From: Stutzerimonas kunmingensis
GTDB lineage: Bacteria; Pseudomonadota; Gammaproteobacteria; Pseudomonadales; Pseudomonadaceae
Direction: 5' to 3'
DNA: 64,000 nucleotides
Assembly (NCBI RefSeq): GCF_021432085.1
Contig: NZ_CP090366.1
Span: 3,100,001-3,164,000 of the forward strand
Made by a program: the position numbers and the translations under genes. The notes under the pieces were generated by a model that did no database searches, was not told the DNA's origin, and worked only from the letters and a program-made list of their open reading frames with translations. Shown here piece after piece: positions 18,543-30,476 of the stretch (position 1 is the stretch's first letter; each line of letters begins with the position of its first letter).

Positions 18543-19163
18543 TCAGTCACGCTTGCGCTTGTTGCCCATGCGTACGCCGATATCCATAAGGAACTGGAAG
18601 AAGCCGTCCTGATCTTCCAGCACGTTGCTCCAGAACGGCGAGTGGTACAGCGCCACCGCACCGTGCACCAGCGCCCAGGCGGCGCAATAGTGGAAATACG
18701 GCGGCACGTCTTCCAGCTTGCCTTCGGCAATACGGCCTTTGATCAACTGGGTCAGATGTTCGAAGTTGGAGGCGCGGATGCTGTGCAGCTGCTCGACCAT
18801 TTCCGGCACCTGATGGCCCTTGACCACTTTCTCCTCGAGGCGGTCGAACAGCCGATAGCGCTGCGGGTCGCGCATGCGGAACTCGAAGTAGGCGCGCGAA
18901 AGCGCTTCCTTGTCGCGGTCCAGGTCGGGAGAGTGGAGGATCTGGTTCAGGTCGCGCTCGTAGTCCAGCATCAGCCGCAGGTAGATTTCGGCCTTGGACT
19001 TGAAGTGCTTGTAGATCGTGCCTTTGCCGATACCGACCGCATCGGCAATCATCTCGACAGTAACGCTGTCCTCTCCCTGGTCGAGAAAAAGCTGCAACGC
19101 GGTATCGAGGATTTCCTGTTCGCGGCGACGAAATTCGCGGACCTTACGAGGTTCATTCTGCAT
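18543..19163 (-). CDS. TetR-family transcriptional regulator
   Basis: A 206-residue repressor-type protein with an N-terminal helix-turn-helix (EEMIADAVG-type sequence VTVEMIADAVGIGKGTIYKHF, quoted in part) and a ligand-binding C-terminal domain ending GVRMGNKRKRD. The start at 19163 (MQNEPRKVREF) is preferred from the family N-terminus, although it has no clear ribosome site. An in-frame ATG 36 bases upstream at 19199 has a weak AGG and would add twelve residues. It diverges from the aminotransferase gene with only 75 bases between them and may control it and itself. Confidence 0.9.
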   Translation of the reverse strand: MQNEPRKVREFRRREQEILDTALQLFLDQGEDSVTVEMIADAVGIGKGTIYKHFKSKAEIYLRLMLDYERDLNQILHSPDLDRDKEALSRAYFEFRMRDPQRYRLFDRLEEKVVKGHQVPEMVEQLHSIRASNFEHLTQLIKGRIAEGKLEDVPPYFHYCAAWALVHGAVALYHSPFWSNVLEDQDGFFQFLMDIGVRMGNKRKRD

Positions 19164-19238
19164 AGGAAGGCTGCTTGAGGTGAAAAACGAGGCAGCCATT
19201 ATGCCTAACCGGTCATGAAATGCACGGGGCATCCAACC

Positions 19239-20372
19239 ATGATTCAAATAAATGACGAATTCCCGCAAATAGTCGGTTTGCGATATCTGAACCATGCCGC
19301 CGTCGCTCCCTGGCCCAGGCGGGCCGCTCGGGCCGTGAGCGCCTTTGCCGAGCAGAATGCAACCCTGGGCGCGCGCGACTACCCCGAATGGCTCACGGTG
19401 GAACGCAGCCTGCGCCAACGCCTGACGCGACTGCTCAACGCGCCGAGCAGTGCCGATGTGGCGCTGGTCAAGAACACCTCCGAAGCGCTCTCATTCGTCG
19501 CCTTCGGGCTGGACTGGAAAAGCGGTGATCAGATCGTGATCAGCGACGAGGAGTTTCCGTCCAATCGGGTGGTCTGGGAGGCATTGCGGCCACTCGGCGT
19601 GGAAGTCATTCAGGTCAGTCTCAAGGGTGTCGATCCCGAGGCTGACCTCCTTGCAGCGTGTGGTCCTCGGGTACGCCTGATGTCGATCAGCGCCGTGCAA
19701 TATGCGAGCGGCATGCGGTTGGATCTTCCGCGCCTGGGCGAAGGCTGCGAGCAACGCGGCGTGCTTCTGTGCATCGATGCAATCCAGCAATTGGGCGCCC
19801 TGCCCTTCGATGTCCAGCAGAACCGTTGCGCCTTCGCCATGGCGGATGGTCACAAGTGGATGCTCGGCCCGGAAGGACTCGGTGTTTTCTATTGTCGCAA
19901 CGACCTACGCGAGCAACTGAAACTGCACGAGTACGGCTGGCACATGCTGGAGCACGCCGGCGACTACGACCGTAGCGACTGGGAGCCCGCACGCAGTGCC
20001 AGGCGGTTCGAGTGCGGCAGCCCGAACATGCTGGGAGCAATGGCACTCGAAGCCAGCCTGTCGCTGCTGGAGGAAGTGGGGATGGAGCAAGTCGCCAGAT
20101 CGCTGGACGAGCGAATCGAATGGCTGACTCACGGGATCAGCAAGCTGAAAGGAGTAGAAACCCTCTCGCCAGGCCAAGCGGAGAGACGCTCCGGCATCGT
20201 CACGTTCCGCCTCGACGGCTGGCCCAATGCCGCTCTGTTCGAGCGACTCAAGACTGAACAGGTGGTGTGTGCACAACGCGGCGGCGGCATTCGCTTCTCG
20301 CCACATTTCTACACGCCGGAGCACGTCATAGACGAAACGCTAGGCCTTTTGCATGATCTGGCTGCGCACTGA
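19239..20372 (+). CDS. Class V aminotransferase / cysteine desulfurase-like PLP enzyme
   Basis: A 377-residue fold-type I PLP enzyme of the class V group. It has LNHAAVAPWP at the N-terminus, VKNTSEALSFVAFGL, and the PLP lysine in MADGHKWMLGPEGLGVFYC. FECGSPNM is the substrate-loop arginine/glycine region, and RGGGIRFSPHFYTPEHVID closes the domain. The absence of a mobile catalytic cysteine loop argues against true cysteine desulfurase. Likely a transaminase or lyase of unknown substrate. Start at 19239 chosen over 19215 by homology. Confidence 0.85.
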   Translation: MIQINDEFPQIVGLRYLNHAAVAPWPRRAARAVSAFAEQNATLGARDYPEWLTVERSLRQRLTRLLNAPSSADVALVKNTSEALSFVAFGLDWKSGDQIVISDEEFPSNRVVWEALRPLGVEVIQVSLKGVDPEADLLAACGPRVRLMSISAVQYASGMRLDLPRLGEGCEQRGVLLCIDAIQQLGALPFDVQQNRCAFAMADGHKWMLGPEGLGVFYCRNDLREQLKLHEYGWHMLEHAGDYDRSDWEPARSARRFECGSPNMLGAMALEASLSLLEEVGMEQVARSLDERIEWLTHGISKLKGVETLSPGQAERRSGIVTFRLDGWPNAALFERLKTEQVVCAQRGGGIRFSPHFYTPEHVIDETLGLLHDLAAH

Positions 20373-20465
20373 AGGCGATCAGCCAGCGAGACTTGTATTC
20401 CAAATGCGTTTAAAAACCAGGGAAATCCGCCGGCAAACCCGCGGAGCAGCGTTAATACTTGAGTA

Positions 20466-20572
20466 ACTGGCCGGGCAATCCCCCCACTGCCCAGCCAGAT
20501 GAGGTCGCTAGGATTGCGATTTCATACTCCTAATGGTCTTGGCCCGGCTTCTCAGGAAACCGGGTTTTTTTT
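20466..20572 (+). ncRNA. rgsA: Probable RgsA (P16) small regulatory RNA
   Basis: The 204-base space after the aminotransferase gene encodes no protein but has the form of a small RNA. It has a possible -10 element TAATACTT at 20453-20460, a strong hairpin (CTGGCCGGGCA at 20467-20477 with TGCCCAGCCAG at 20488-20498), a less structured middle, and a rho-independent terminator ending in eight T. In P. aeruginosa the RpoS- and Gac-dependent RgsA RNA lies after the equivalent genes and before tatD-pilZ-holB, the same neighbourhood. Identity rests on position and shape; I could not align it. Confidence 0.6.
20543..20572 (+). terminator. Rho-independent terminator at the end of the putative RgsA RNA
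   Basis: CCCGG at 20543-20547 pairs with CCGGG at 20560-20564, followed by TTTTTTTT. Confidence 0.8.
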
Positions 20573-20576
20573 GCTC

Positions 20577-21974
20577 TCAGGTCTGGGGCTGCGCCAGCAA
20601 ACGAGTCCGCAGCCGGTAGCACAGCCAGAGAAACCCGACCCAGACCGGAATCGCGAACACCGACATGCGGATGCCGGGTAGCCACAGCATGATGACCAGG
20701 ATCCCGCTGACGAAGGCCAGGCACAGGTAATTGCTCAGCGGGAACCAGAACGCCTTGAAGCTCGGCTCAACGCCCTGGCGCTGCATGGCGCGACGAAATT
20801 TCAGGTGCGCAAGGCTGATCATCGCCCAGTTGATTACCAGCGCAGCCACCGCAAGGGACATCAGCAGTTCGAGCGCGCCCTGCGGAAACAGGTAGTTCAC
20901 CGCCACGCAGAGCAGGGTTACCAGGGCCGACACGCCCACCGCTAGCACCGGGACACCCCGGGCATTGATCTTCATCAGGCTGCGCGGCGCATCGCCCTGC
21001 TCTGCCAGGCCGTACAGCATGCGGCTGTTGCAATACACGCCGCTGTTGTAGACCGAAAGCGCAGCCGTCAGCACGACGAAGTTCAGCAGATGCGCCGCCG
21101 TATCGCTGCCGATCAGCGAAAATATCTGCACGAAGGGGCTGCCGCTGTAGGGGTCGCCCGCGGAGCCCAGCGTCTGCAACAGCGCGTCCCAGGGATACAG
21201 CGCCAGCAGCACCGTCAGCGCGCCTATGTAGAAGATCAGAATGCGATAGACGACCTGATTGATCGCCTTGGGAATCACGGTTTTTGGCTCCGCCGCTTCT
21301 GCCGCCGTGATGCCGACCAGTTCCAGTCCACCGAAGGAGAACATGATGATCGCCAGCGCCAGCAGCATGCCGCTGAAGCCGTTGGGGAAGAAGCCACCGT
21401 GCGTCCACAGGTTGCTGATGCTTGCCTGCTCGCCCCCCTCGCCACTGACCAGCAGGAAAAGCCCGAGCAGGATCATGCCGACGATGGCGGCGACCTTGAC
21501 GATGGCAAACCAGAACTCGGCCTCACCGAAAGCCTTGACGTTGCTGAGATTGATCAGATTGATCAGCACGAAGAACGCAGCGGCTGTGGCCCAGGCGGGA
21601 ATATCAGGCCACCAGAACTGCACGTACTTGCCGACCGCCGTCAGCTCGGCCATGCCCACCAGGACGTACAGCACCCAGTAGTTCCAGCCGGAAAGGAACC
21701 CCGCATAACCGCCGCCATATTTGTGTGCGAAATGGCTGAACGACCCTGCGACCGGCTCCTCGACAATCATCTCCCCCAGCTGGCGCATGATCAGAAAAGC
21801 GATGAAGCCACCGATCGCATAACCCAGGATCATCGACGGGCCGGCACTTCTCAGAACTCCGGCCGAGCCCAGGAACAGTCCCGTTCCAATCGCTCCGCCC
21901 AGGGCGATCAGCTGGATATGGCGATTCTTCAGACCGCGCTGGAGCGGTCCAGTGTGCAGCGTTTCAGCGGTCAT
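20577..21974 (-). CDS. Amino acid permease, APC superfamily (AroP/ProY group)
   Basis: A 465-residue inner-membrane amino acid transporter with about twelve membrane segments. The opening RGLKNRHIQLIALGGAIGTG is the hallmark of the amino acid transporter family, followed by GEMIVEEPVAGSFSHFAHKY and FSFGGLELVGITAAEA. C-terminal FWFPLSNYLCLAF is also conserved. The substrate is probably an aromatic or aliphatic amino acid or proline but cannot be decided from sequence. It lies between the putative small RNA and tatD. Confidence 0.9.
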   Translation of the reverse strand: MTAETLHTGPLQRGLKNRHIQLIALGGAIGTGLFLGSAGVLRSAGPSMILGYAIGGFIAFLIMRQLGEMIVEEPVAGSFSHFAHKYGGGYAGFLSGWNYWVLYVLVGMAELTAVGKYVQFWWPDIPAWATAAAFFVLINLINLSNVKAFGEAEFWFAIVKVAAIVGMILLGLFLLVSGEGGEQASISNLWTHGGFFPNGFSGMLLALAIIMFSFGGLELVGITAAEAAEPKTVIPKAINQVVYRILIFYIGALTVLLALYPWDALLQTLGSAGDPYSGSPFVQIFSLIGSDTAAHLLNFVVLTAALSVYNSGVYCNSRMLYGLAEQGDAPRSLMKINARGVPVLAVGVSALVTLLCVAVNYLFPQGALELLMSLAVAALVINWAMISLAHLKFRRAMQRQGVEPSFKAFWFPLSNYLCLAFVSGILVIMLWLPGIRMSVFAIPVWVGFLWLCYRLRTRLLAQPQT

Positions 21975-22082
21975 ACGCCACCTTGTGGATCTTCAGGGCA
22001 AGAAAAGCGCCGCTCGTGTCGGCGAGAAAGATGGCAGCGCACCGGACGTGCTGGAACGCATCAATCCTGCGCGACGGCGACG

Positions 22083-22868
22083 TCAGCTGCGCACCCTGGC
22101 CAGCGGGAACAGTGTCTTGAAGTTGGCAGTGGTTTGCTCAGCCAGCGCCTCGAGCGGAACGCCACGCAACTCCGCAACAAACTCGGCGACCTCCCGCACA
22201 TACTGCGGCAGGTTGGCTTTGCCACGGTGGGGAACCGGCGCCAGATACGGCGAATCGGTTTCGACCAGCAAGCGATCAGCCGGCACTCTGCGGGCCACAT
22301 CGCGCAGCGCATCGGCATTGCGGAACGTGACGATCCCCGACAGCGAGATATAGAAACCGAGATCAAGCGCAGCCTTGGCCATGTCCCAGTCCTCGGTAAA
22401 GCAATGCAATACACCTGCCTGCGGCAGCGCCGCCTCACGCAGCAGATCCAGCGTATCGGCGCGGGCAGCTCGGGTGTGCACGATGACCGGTTTGCCGGTC
22501 AGCCTGGCTGCTTCAAGATGCAGCCGGAAGGACTGCTGCTGCATCTGCGCAGCTTCGGGCTCGTAGTGGTAATCCAGACCGGTTTCACCAATGGCAACCA
22601 CATGCGGGTGCTGGAGCTCGCCAAGCAACCAGTCCAGCACCGGCTGGCTCGTCGGCTCGAGATCCAGAGGATGAACACCGATCGAGCAATCCACGTCGGC
22701 ATAGCGCTCGGACAGCGATCTGACCGCCGCTGCGTTGTCGGCGCTAACGCCGATGCAGAGGAAATGCCCGACACCGCGCGAGCGCGCAGCGTCCAACGCG
22801 GCATCCAGTGAACCGTCATGTGCGGTCAGGTCGAGTCGGTCAAGGTGACAGTGGGAATCTACCAGCAT
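22083..22868 (-). CDS. TatD-family metal-dependent hydrolase/DNase
   Basis: A 261-residue TIM-barrel metallohydrolase. Metal ligands are visible in MLVDSHCHLD at the N-terminus, in GETGLDYHYE, in the two histidines of IVHTRAA and LHCFTED, and in LLVETDSPYLAPVPHRG. TatD proteins act as 3'-5' exonucleases. It is first or an upstream member of the leftward tatD-pilZ neighbourhood; a 120-base gap separates it from pilZ. The start at 22868 is taken because the barrel begins with this methionine; an earlier ATG at 22877 is possible. Confidence 0.9.
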   Translation of the reverse strand: MLVDSHCHLDRLDLTAHDGSLDAALDAARSRGVGHFLCIGVSADNAAAVRSLSERYADVDCSIGVHPLDLEPTSQPVLDWLLGELQHPHVVAIGETGLDYHYEPEAAQMQQQSFRLHLEAARLTGKPVIVHTRAARADTLDLLREAALPQAGVLHCFTEDWDMAKAALDLGFYISLSGIVTFRNADALRDVARRVPADRLLVETDSPYLAPVPHRGKANLPQYVREVAEFVAELRGVPLEALAEQTTANFKTLFPLARVRS

Positions 22869-22987
22869 GAAATGCACTACTTGCTATCGCGAAAAAGGGG
22901 CGATTGTAGAGCAAATGGCCGGTTGTCAGGAAAGGCCAACGAACACCCTGCCGTCTGGCGAGGGATGACGTTCAGTGACTCAGAGCG

Positions 22988-23344
22988 TTACATCGTGTGG
23001 GTCGGGCGGTCGGATTTGAGCGCACCGGCCAGATAGGTTTCGATCTTGTTGCGTGCGGTACTGTCGCCTTCGTTGAACTGCACGCCAATTCCCGCAGCGC
23101 GACTGCCCTGGGCACCCTTTGGGGTGATCCAGACGACCTTGCCGGCAACGGGAATCTTTTCCGGCTCGTCCATCAGGTTGAGCAGCATGAACACTTCGTC
23201 GCCAAGCTTGTAGCTCTTGTTGGTCGGGATGAACAGACCTCCATGCTTGATGAAGGGCATGAACGCGGCATAGAGCACCGACTTGTCCTTGATGGTCAGG
23301 GACAGGATGCCATTACGCGGACCAAGATTTGCTGGCAGGCTCAT
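22988..23344 (-). CDS. pilZ: Type IV pilus assembly protein PilZ
   Basis: A 118-residue PilZ protein needed for type IV pilus biogenesis. It matches the founding Pseudomonas PilZ rather than cyclic-di-GMP receptors: the RxxxR motif is absent at the N-terminus and the protein begins SLPANLGPRNGILSLTIKDK, with HGGLFIPTNKSYKLGDEVFM and GKVVWITPKGAQGSRAAGIG. It lies after holB in the conserved holB-pilZ order. Confidence 0.95.
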   Translation of the reverse strand: MSLPANLGPRNGILSLTIKDKSVLYAAFMPFIKHGGLFIPTNKSYKLGDEVFMLLNLMDEPEKIPVAGKVVWITPKGAQGSRAAGIGVQFNEGDSTARNKIETYLAGALKSDRPTHTM

Positions 23345-23375
23345 GCGGTGTTCCTAACGAAAATTCCAGTCGATT

Positions 23376-26050
<2,675 letters not shown>

Positions 26051-26054
<4 letters not shown>

Positions 26055-26872
26055 GAATCACTCAACAGGTCGGCGACAACGGACTGCAGTTTACGGGTCA
26101 GCGGACCGACGGGCCAGACGCACTCGGCCAAAGCTGTCACGGGCCAGATGCCGTAAAGGCTGTTGCAGAGGAATACCTCATCGGCCTGCACAAGCTCGGC
26201 ATAGCTGATGTCGTCGATCACGACCGGGAGCCCGTGCTGTGCTGCGCGCGCAATGATCTCCGCACGCATGACCCCAGCGACTCCGCAACGAGTCAGCGGC
26301 GCGGTACGCAGTTTGCCGGCTTTCACGATGAACAGATTGCTGAAAACGCCCTCCACCACCCGGCCGGACATATCGCGCATCAACCCTTCCGCGTAGACCG
26401 GATCATGCCACTCGGCACGCGCCAACACCTGTTCCAGGCGATTCAGATGCTTGATGCCGGCGAGTCGCGGTTGCTCGGCAAGCCGGGTCTCGCACGGAAA
26501 CAGCCTGATGCCGGTTTCAGCATGCTGTGGCGGATAAGCTGGAGAGAACGAGCCTAACAGCAGACGCTGCGGCTGACACGGCTGTGGCGTTGCATAACCA
26601 CGCTGTCCGGCGCCACGCGTGACGATGAGCTTGGCGACGCCCTGCCCCAGTGCCCGGCAGAAGCGCATCAGCTCATTGCGCAGCAGATTTGCATCAATGG
26701 GAATGGCGAGGCGCTCACACCCATCTTGCAGCCGCTGCAGATGACGTTCGACCAACCGCGCCTGGCCACCTGCGACGCGAATAGTCTCGAACAGCCCATC
26801 GCCGTAGGCCAGTCCTCGATCATGAATGGGCAGCCCATCACAGGGCTCCCCGTTCAGCCAGCTCAATGTCAC
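26051..26872 (-). CDS. pabC: Aminodeoxychorismate lyase
   Basis: A fold-type IV PLP enzyme that releases p-aminobenzoate for folate synthesis. The 273-residue protein starts [20 protein letters not shown] and has [11 protein letters not shown], the PLP lysine in [16 protein letters not shown], and a [19 protein letters not shown] loop. It overlaps fabF upstream and mltG downstream by four bases each, matching the fabF-pabC-mltG-tmk-holB order common in gammaproteobacteria. Confidence 0.94.
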
Positions 26873-28113
26873 TCGGCGAACCGGCGGAATACCAGCGAAC
26901 CGTTGGTTCCGCCAAAACCGAACGAGTTGGACACCGCCACTTCGATCGGTCGGGGCTTGGCCTCGTGCGGAACGAAATCGAGGTCGCAGCCTTCATCCGG
27001 CTCATGCAGATTGATGGTCGGCGGCGCGACCTGATCACGAATAGCCAGAACACTGAAGATCGCTTCCACCGCACCGGCAGCACCCAGCAGGTGGCCGACC
27101 ATGGATTTGGTCGAACTGACCGACAGCTCATAGGCGTGATCACCAAATACGCTGCGAATAGCAGCAGCCTCGGCCTTGTCACCTGCGGGAGTCGAGGTGC
27201 CGTGTGCATTGATGTAATGCACCTGATCGACATTCAACTGGGAGTCCTTCAGCGCATTGCGGATGCAGCGCGCAGCACCGGCGCCGTCGTCGGGCGGCGA
27301 GGTCATGTGGTACGCATCGGCGCTCATGCCGAAACCGATCAGTTCGGCGTAGATGTGCGCCCCCCGGGCCTTGGCATGCTCCAGCTCCTCCAGCACCAGC
27401 GCACCGGCACCATCGGAGAGGACGAAACCGTCGCGCCCCTTGTCCCACGGCCGGCTCGCAGCCGCCGGGTCATCGTTGCGGGTGGACAGTGCGCGTGCTG
27501 CCGCAAAGCCTCCGATACCAAGCCCACTGGCAGCCATCTCGGACCCGCCGGCCACCATGACATCCGCCTCGCCATAGGCGATATTACGGGCGGCCATGCC
27601 AATGCAGTGGGTGCCCGTGGTACAGGCGGTAGCGATCGCATAGTTGGGGCCCTGCAATCCCAGATGGATCGACAGGAAACCAGACACCATGTTGATGATG
27701 GAGCCCGGCACGAAGAAGGGAGATATACGCCGCGGGCCTTGCTCGATAAGTGCCTTGCAGCTGTTTTCGATATTGGTCAGGCCGCCGATACCGGACCCCA
27801 TCGCGACACCGATGCGCTCCCGATTGGCATCAGTGACCTCCAGCCCGGAATCACGCACCGCCTGGAAACTCGCGGCAAGGCCGTACTGAATGAAGAGGTC
27901 GAGCTTGCGTGCCTCTTTTGCCGGCAGATACTGCTCGACATCGAAGCTTTTGATCGACCCGCCAAAACGAGTGGAATAGGCAGAAAGATCCATGTGCTCG
28001 ATCAGGCCGATACCACTGCGGCCGGCGAGAATTCCCTGCCAGCTGCTTGGCACATCGTTACCCAGTGGCGATAGCATGCCCATCCCGGTGACTACGACGC
28101 GTCTACGCGACAC
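26869..28113 (-). CDS. fabF: Beta-ketoacyl-ACP synthase II
   Basis: Elongating condensing enzyme of fatty acid synthesis, 414 residues. The active-site Cys is in [17 protein letters not shown], with histidines in [13 protein letters not shown] and [16 protein letters not shown]. No ATG suits the N-terminus [17 protein letters not shown]; the GTG at 28113 does, with an AGGAGT ribosome site upstream, and it gives the 414-residue length typical of pseudomonad FabF. It follows acpP after 173 bases containing a terminator-like hairpin. Confidence 0.96.
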   Translation of the reverse strand: MSRRRVVVTGMGMLSPLGNDVPSSWQGILAGRSGIGLIEHMDLSAYSTRFGGSIKSFDVEQYLPAKEARKLDLFIQYGLAASFQAVRDSGLEVTDANRERIGVAMGSGIGGLTNIENSCKALIEQGPRRISPFFVPGSIINMVSGFLSIHLGLQGPNYAIATACTTGTHCIGMAARNIAYGEADVMVAGGSEMAASGLGIGGFAAARALSTRNDDPAAASRPWDKGRDGFVLSDGAGALVLEELEHAKARGAHIYAELIGFGMSADAYHMTSPPDDGAGAARCIRNALKDSQLNVDQVHYINAHGTSTPAGDKAEAAAIRSVFGDHAYELSVSSTKSMVGHLLGAAGAVEAIFSVLAIRDQVAPPTINLHEPDEGCDLDFVPHEAKPRPIEVAVSNSFGFGGTNGSLVFRRFAE

Positions 28114-28226
28114 AGCGATTACTCCTATACCTAAACGTACTTGGCTCGGTTCCCGCCAAGACAGGAACCATCCCCGGTTGGGTGCAATGGAGCCCCCGCG
28201 ACCTGGATGAATCCCTCTCAAAGAAA

Positions 28227-28259
28227 AGCCGCACTACCTCGTTCAAAGGCAGTGCGGCT
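28227..28259 (-). terminator. Terminator or attenuator between acpP and fabF
   Basis: AGCCGCACT and AGTGCGGCT form a perfect nine-base stem with a 15-base loop. On the minus strand TTTTCTTT follows. It lies 28 bases after acpP and likely allows the abundant acpP message to end before fabF. Confidence 0.85.
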
Positions 28260-28286
28260 GTTCCTGTTTCTGAAGCAGATTACAAC

Positions 28287-28523
28287 TTACTGCGCGTGCG
28301 CGTTGATGTAATCGATGGCTTCCTGAACGGTGGTGATCTTCTCAGCTTGCTCGTCCGGGATCTCGGTCTCGAATTCCTCTTCCAGAGCCATCACCAGCTC
28401 AACGGTGTCAAGAGAGTCGGCACCCAGGTCTTCGACGAAGGAAGCGCTGTTGGTTACTTCCTCTTCTTTAACGCCAAGTTGCTCGGCAACGATTTTCTTG
28501 ACGCGTTCTTCGATGGTGCTCAT
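28287..28523 (-). CDS. acpP: Acyl carrier protein
   Basis: The 78-residue housekeeping ACP of fatty acid synthesis. The phosphopantetheine serine is in [19 protein letters not shown] (residue 37 counting Met). The protein is acidic and ends DYINAHAQ. It has its own promoter candidate at 28574-28601 and a terminator downstream, consistent with very high expression. It is distinct from the diverged carrier protein at 44489-44773. Confidence 0.98.
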
Positions 28524-28573
28524 ACCTTGTTTTCACTCCTATGGAAAAATCAGGCAGCTGGTTTGCGCGGTAG

Positions 28574-28601
28574 TGTATAGAAAGCGTTTTCCGCATTTCA
28601 A
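28574..28601 (-). promoter_or_regulatory. Candidate sigma-70 promoter of acpP
   Basis: On the minus strand TTGAAA (28601-28596) and TATACA (28579-28574) are separated by 16 bases, with transcription starting roughly 45 bases before acpP. Spacing is one base short of ideal. Confidence 0.55.
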
Positions 28602-28717
28602 GCTGGAAGCAGGCAAGCATGACGCCGCCTTCAACCTTCTGTCTATAAACCAGCTGCGGTTTTATAGCTAATTTGAAGACAGCCTCTAAGACTGTCCTCC
28701 TGCGTAGGGCGTCACAC

Positions 28718-29461
28718 TCAGCTCATGTACATGCCGCCATTCACCGGAACGGTAGCACCGGTGACGTAGGCAGCGCCGTCCGAAGCGAGAAACGCAACGA
28801 CCTTTGCAATTTCTTCGGCCTGACCGAGACGTCCCAGGGGAATCTGCCCCACGAGCGCATCACGCTGGGCTTCCGGCAACTCGCGAGTCATGTCGGTATC
28901 GATGAAACCAGGCGCCACGGAATTCACCGTGATACCACGAGAACCGACCTCACGAGCCAATGCACGGCTGAAACCCTCCAGACCGGCCTTGGCTGCCGCG
29001 TAGTTTACCTGTCCGGCGTTGCCCATGGCACCAACCACCGAACCGATATTGATGATTCGACCCCAGCGAGCCTTGGTCATACCACGCAGCACGGCCTTGG
29101 AAAGGCGATACAGGCTATTCAGGTTGGTGTTGATGACGTCATGCCACTCATCATCCTTCATGCGCAGCATCAAGTTATCGCGGGTAATACCGGCATTGTT
29201 GACCAGAATTGCCGGCTGTCCGAGATGCTGCTGAATGTGCTCAAGAGTGCTGCTGACAGATTCATCGTTGCCAACATCGAGCACCAGCCCAGCGCCTTCG
29301 ATACCGTTTTCCTTCAGTGTCTCGGCGATGCGCTCGGCGCCGTTTGGCGTGGTCGCAGTACCAATTACGATCGCGCCCTGGCGGCCCAACTCAAGGGCAA
29401 TGGCCTGGCCAATACCGCGGCTCGCGCCGGTAACCAACGCCACCTTACCTTGCAGATTCAT
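28718..29461 (-). CDS. fabG: 3-oxoacyl-ACP reductase
   Basis: NADPH-dependent reductase of the fatty acid elongation cycle, 247 residues. It has TGASRGIGQAIALELG, NNAGITRDNLMLRM, catalytic Ser in IINIGSVVGAMGN and YAAAKAGLEGFS. The end VTGATVPVNGGMYMS is typical. A GGAG ribosome site precedes the ATG at 29461. It lies between fabD and acpP as in other proteobacteria. Confidence 0.97.
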   Translation of the reverse strand: MNLQGKVALVTGASRGIGQAIALELGRQGAIVIGTATTPNGAERIAETLKENGIEGAGLVLDVGNDESVSSTLEHIQQHLGQPAILVNNAGITRDNLMLRMKDDEWHDVINTNLNSLYRLSKAVLRGMTKARWGRIINIGSVVGAMGNAGQVNYAAAKAGLEGFSRALAREVGSRGITVNSVAPGFIDTDMTRELPEAQRDALVGQIPLGRLGQAEEIAKVVAFLASDGAAYVTGATVPVNGGMYMS

Positions 29462-29475
29462 AGCATTCTCCTTGT

Positions 29476-30414
29476 TCAAGCCAATGCGGCACGAGCGGCC
29501 GCGAAGGCCTCGGGGGTATCCAGATTGTAGGTGCTGACGCCCTTGACGCAGCGTTTGTTGAGGCCCGACAGAACCTTGCCGGGGCCGCACTCGACCAGCG
29601 AGGTGACGCCACGGTCTCCCAGAGCAACCATGGACTCGACCCAGCGCACCGGACTGTAGAGCTGTGCCAGCAGATCACGCTTGAGCACTTCCAGATCCGC
29701 GACGACTGCTGCGCTGACGTTCTGCACCAACGGAATCTGCGGCGCTTGCCATTCGATCGACTCCACCGAGGAAGCGAAGCGTTCGGCAGCCGGGCGCATC
29801 AGATCGCAGTGAGAGGGGACACTCACCGGCAAAGGCATCGCACGCTTGGCACCTTTGGCCTTGCACACTTCGATCGCGCGCTCTACCGCCGCCGCACTGC
29901 CGGCAATAACCACCTGACCCGGAGCGTTGAAGTTGACCGCACTGACCACCTCACCTTGCGCGGCCTCGGCACAGGCGGCCAATACATCGGCATCTTCCAG
30001 CCCGAGAATGGCGGCCATGCCGCCCTGCCCGGCCGGCACTGCCTGCTGCATCAATTGACCGCGCAATTCAACCAGCTTGATGGCGTCAGCGAACGGCAGG
30101 CTGCCCGCCGCCACCAGAGCGGAGTACTCACCAAGGCTGTGTCCGGCAACGAATGCGGGCTGCGCGCCGCCTTCTGTCTGCCACAAACGCCAGATTGCGA
30201 TGGAGGCGGCAAGAATCGCCGGCTGGGTCTTGTCGGTCTGATTCAGCTGTTCTTCCGGACCGGTCTGGGTCAACGCCCAAAGGTCGTACCCGAGCGCCGA
30301 AGATGCCTCGGCAAAAGTATCGACGACCACGCTTTGCTGGGCACCCAGCTCGGCCAGCATGCCAAGGGACTGAGACCCCTGACCGGGAAAGACGAAAGCA
30401 AGTGATGCGGACAT
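29476..30414 (-). CDS. fabD: Malonyl-CoA:ACP transacylase
   Basis: Loads malonate onto ACP. The 312-residue protein has FVFPGQGSQSLGML, the nucleophile serine in VAGHSLGEYSALVAAG, and the catalytic histidine in PVSVPSHCDLM. It is 14 bases upstream of fabG. Confidence 0.97.
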   Translation of the reverse strand: MSASLAFVFPGQGSQSLGMLAELGAQQSVVVDTFAEASSALGYDLWALTQTGPEEQLNQTDKTQPAILAASIAIWRLWQTEGGAQPAFVAGHSLGEYSALVAAGSLPFADAIKLVELRGQLMQQAVPAGQGGMAAILGLEDADVLAACAEAAQGEVVSAVNFNAPGQVVIAGSAAAVERAIEVCKAKGAKRAMPLPVSVPSHCDLMRPAAERFASSVESIEWQAPQIPLVQNVSAAVVADLEVLKRDLLAQLYSPVRWVESMVALGDRGVTSLVECGPGKVLSGLNKRCVKGVSTYNLDTPEAFAAARAALA

Positions 30415-30476
30415 GAAACGACTCTCTTGTGGTTCTGTTCGTCTGAAGAATACGCCAGGGACCGGCGTCGCGAATT

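Noticed and set aside
21090..22811. Long plus-strand frame opposite the permease and tatD genes
   Set aside because: It is a shadow spanning two real genes and the gap between them, with no recognisable domain.
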